A stretch of DNA of 7,269 nt, taken from NCBI GenBank assembly GCA_005799475.1, contig SYGQ01000036.1, forward strand, positions 1 to 7,269, read 5' to 3'. Shown here one piece after another: positions 5,695-7,269 of the stretch. The first letter of the stretch is position 1. The number at the start of each line of letters is the position of its first letter. This DNA comes from Planctomycetia bacterium (GTDB taxonomy: Bacteria; Planctomycetota; Phycisphaerae; Phycisphaerales; SM1A02). The notes beneath the pieces were generated by a model, which made no database searches, had not been told where the DNA came from, and was given only the letters and a program-made list of their open reading frames with translations. Position numbers and translations under genes: made by a program.

Positions 5695-7269
5695 TGTGCC
5701 AAGCGTACTGCGGCGTGGAATCGAGTCGCATACGCGCCGCGGTCGCACAGGGGACTCGCCCCCACCTGTGCGCGCAACTGCGTGCGGGTGTGTTGGAGCA
5801 CCGTGCGGTCACTCGCGAGTCGCGCGGCCAGCGCGACGAACTCGTCCTCGCTCCTCGCGACCCACTCTTGCAAGCCCGCCGCGCACAGAAGGCTCGCCGA
5901 AACGCGCGAGGCATGACGGTCGCCCAAGAGCGCGATCACCGGCACACCCATCCACAATGCCTCGCAGGTCGTCGTCGTGCCGTTGTATGGAAGGGTGTCG
6001 AGCGCGATGTGCATGCGCGAGTAGCACGAGAGGTGCTCGGTGAGCGTCGGCATCTGTTCGATGACATCAATGCGCTCCCGGGCAATCCCGGCGGCGACCA
6101 GCATCGCGACCAACCGCTCGCGCGCGGAAGCGTCCGCAATCGCCTGACTCTTGAGAAGGAGCCGGGATCCCGGCACTCCCGAGAGTGCGCGCGACCAGAG
6201 TCTGGCGCAGCGCGGTGAGATCTTCGTTGCCAAGTTGAACGACCCGAATGTGATTGGCGCGTCGTTCGCTGGTGACCGTGGAAGCGGCGCACTCTCGGGG
6301 GGCGCGTAGCACAGGAAGCACGGATCGATTCGGAGCAGTTTCTCGGTGCACTGGGAGGGCTCGTCCGGCGGATCGGTGATCGAGTCGACCACGCGGAAGT
6401 CGACGCTGCGGTGCCCGGAGGTGTTCGGGTAGCCGATGGCGGAGATGATGACCGGCGCGGGCTTGTGATTGAGCGCACCGAGTCGTCCACCCGAAGTGTG
6501 GCCGCCGAGCTCGACGAGGACATCAAGTCCTCGCGCGTGGATCGCTGCCTCGATCGCGCTGTCAGAAGCCGCCGCAAGATCAACCCACTCGTCGGCGAGT
6601 CCCTTGAGCCGAGCGCGCATCGGGTCGCCTTCCTTCGCGACACCGGTCGAGAAGATCGTCAGGTGCATTGACTTGTCCCGGCCTTCGATGAAGGGCAGCG
6701 CGAAGTACGCGACCGAATGCGACCGCATGTCGCCCGAGAGGATGCCGAGCTTGAGCGCGGCGTCGGATCCGCCACGGCGCACTCGTGCCTCCACCGTCGG
6801 CGTGCACTCAAGAAAGGCGTGATGCTCCTTGACGCTCTCCGAGAGCGGCAGGTCGACATAGTTGATCGACTGCAGAAAGCGAGATCGGAGCCGGGCATGG
6901 CGTGGGTGACGCGCCACGCACGAGCGAAGGAGCGCGACCGACTCATCGACCCGCAGCGCCGCTTCCAGCGCATTGGCGAGGTTGTGCTCCATCTCGGGCC
7001 AGTCGGCGCGTAGGGCGAGTCCTTCGCGCCCCGCAGCGACGGCCGCGTCGGCATCGCCGCATGCCACGAGCGCGTTCGTGAGTCCTAGGTACGCGCCGAA
7101 GTACGAAGGATCGGCCTTGAGCGCGGCGCGCCATTGTTCGACGGCGTCGCGTGGGCGCCACGCGGCCAACAGCGCATTCGCGTAGTTGTTCCGCAGCGGC
7201 GCCGCATGTGGCGCGACCGCCACAACGCGCGCGAAGTGATGGATCGCTTGCGTGAACTCCCCCTTGTCG
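5691..7269 (-). CDS. TPR-containing SPINDLY/OGT-like glycosyltransferase (GT41), N-terminus cut by window
   Basis: The frame is open from the right edge, giving 525 visible residues; an internal GTG at 7223 is not the real start because TPR sequence continues upstream of it. Visible residues 1-125 hold about three and a half TPR units (for example NNYANALLAAWRPRDAVEQW and HNLANALEAALRVDESVALL). The catalytic region follows with GT41 landmarks: LGILSGDMRSHSVAYF (174-189, including H184), DVLVELGGHTSGGR, IGYPNTSG, FGSFNLATKISP (K349, at the position of the UDP-contacting lysine of human OGT), NGTTTTCEALWMGVPV and GDRHASRVSASLL. It should transfer a sugar, typically GlcNAc from UDP-GlcNAc, to protein Ser/Thr in the cytoplasm. 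Bacterial relatives have varied or unknown targets. It lies directly upstream of the anion transporter with overlapping codons. The family is firm; donor and acceptor are unknown. Confidence 0.92.
   Translation of the reverse strand, partial: DKGEFTQAIHHFARVVAVAPHAAPLRNNYANALLAAWRPRDAVEQWRAALKADPSYFGAYLGLTNALVACGDADAAVAAGREGLALRADWPEMEHNLANALEAALRVDESVALLRSCVARHPRHARLRSRFLQSINYVDLPLSESVKEHHAFLECTPTVEARVRRGGSDAALKLGILSGDMRSHSVAYFALPFIEGRDKSMHLTIFSTGVAKEGDPMRARLKGLADEWVDLAAASDSAIEAAIHARGLDVLVELGGHTSGGRLGALNHKPAPVIISAIGYPNTSGHRSVDFRVVDSITDPPDEPSQCTEKLLRIDPCFLCYAPPESAPLPRSPANDAPITFGSFNLATKISPRCARLWSRALSGVPGSRLLLKSQAIADASARERLVAMLVAAGIARERIDVIEQMPTLTEHLSCYSRMHIALDTLPYNGTTTTCEALWMGVPVIALLGDRHASRVSASLLCAAGLQEWVARSEDEFVALAARLASDRTVLQHTRTQLRAQVGASPLCDRGAYATRFHAAVRLAQ

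Noticed and set aside
5189..6043. A 284-codon plus-strand open frame
   Set aside because: It is Ser/Arg/Pro-rich with no recognisable motif, and antisense to the transporter and glycosyltransferase genes; high GC makes such frames common.
1..7269. CRISPR arrays, tRNA or rRNA genes, insertion sequences
   Set aside because: I saw no regularly spaced repeats, cloverleaf-like segments, rRNA-like stretches or transposase motifs on either strand.

Overview
The window is high-GC bacterial chromosome with seven protein-coding regions (two cut by the window edges) and two gene relics. Several protein styles point to Planctomycetota, probably class Phycisphaerae: a large HAAS-type membrane protein whose C-terminus carries a pseudopilin-like 'DPYNG..LRYR...SVGKDGRD' segment, a TPR plus SPINDLY/OGT glycosyltransferase, and a relic of a multihaem cytochrome c. 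This placement is inferred from protein style; no rRNA or other marker gene is present.

Layout. (1) Bases 1-594, minus strand: 5' part of a secreted NTF2/SnoaL-like protein. (2) Bases 595-653: a 59-base divergent promoter region. (3) Bases 654-2764, plus strand: a two-gene operon with a 7-base overlap, a PadR regulator followed by a 592-residue HAAS membrane protein. (4) Bases 2765-3295: no intact gene. This stretch holds a 9-bp perfect hairpin, a strong Shine-Dalgarno and the decayed remains of a cytochrome c gene (one intact CLRCH haem site and one restorable by a single base). (5) Bases 3296-3796, plus strand: an Rrf2 regulator with a complete Cys3-His iron-sulphur ligand set and a TTG start. 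(6) Bases 3793-4152, minus strand: a fragment of 4-hydroxyphenylpyruvate dioxygenase lacking both ends, whose stop codon shares CTAG with the Rrf2 stop. (7) Bases 4204-5694, minus strand: a DASS/SLC13 anion transporter. (8) Bases 5691-7269, minus strand: a TPR + GT41 O-GlcNAc transferase-like protein running off the right edge. Its stop overlaps the transporter start as GTGA, so the two are probably co-translated.

How the parts relate. The PadR/HAAS pair looks like an autoregulated sensor-type unit with an unusual large extracytoplasmic domain; it is the best candidate here for an undescribed system. The Rrf2 regulator sits between two broken genes, so it may have lost its local targets. The GT41 protein and the transporter form a minus-strand operon. 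No CRISPR array, insertion sequence, tRNA or rRNA was found.
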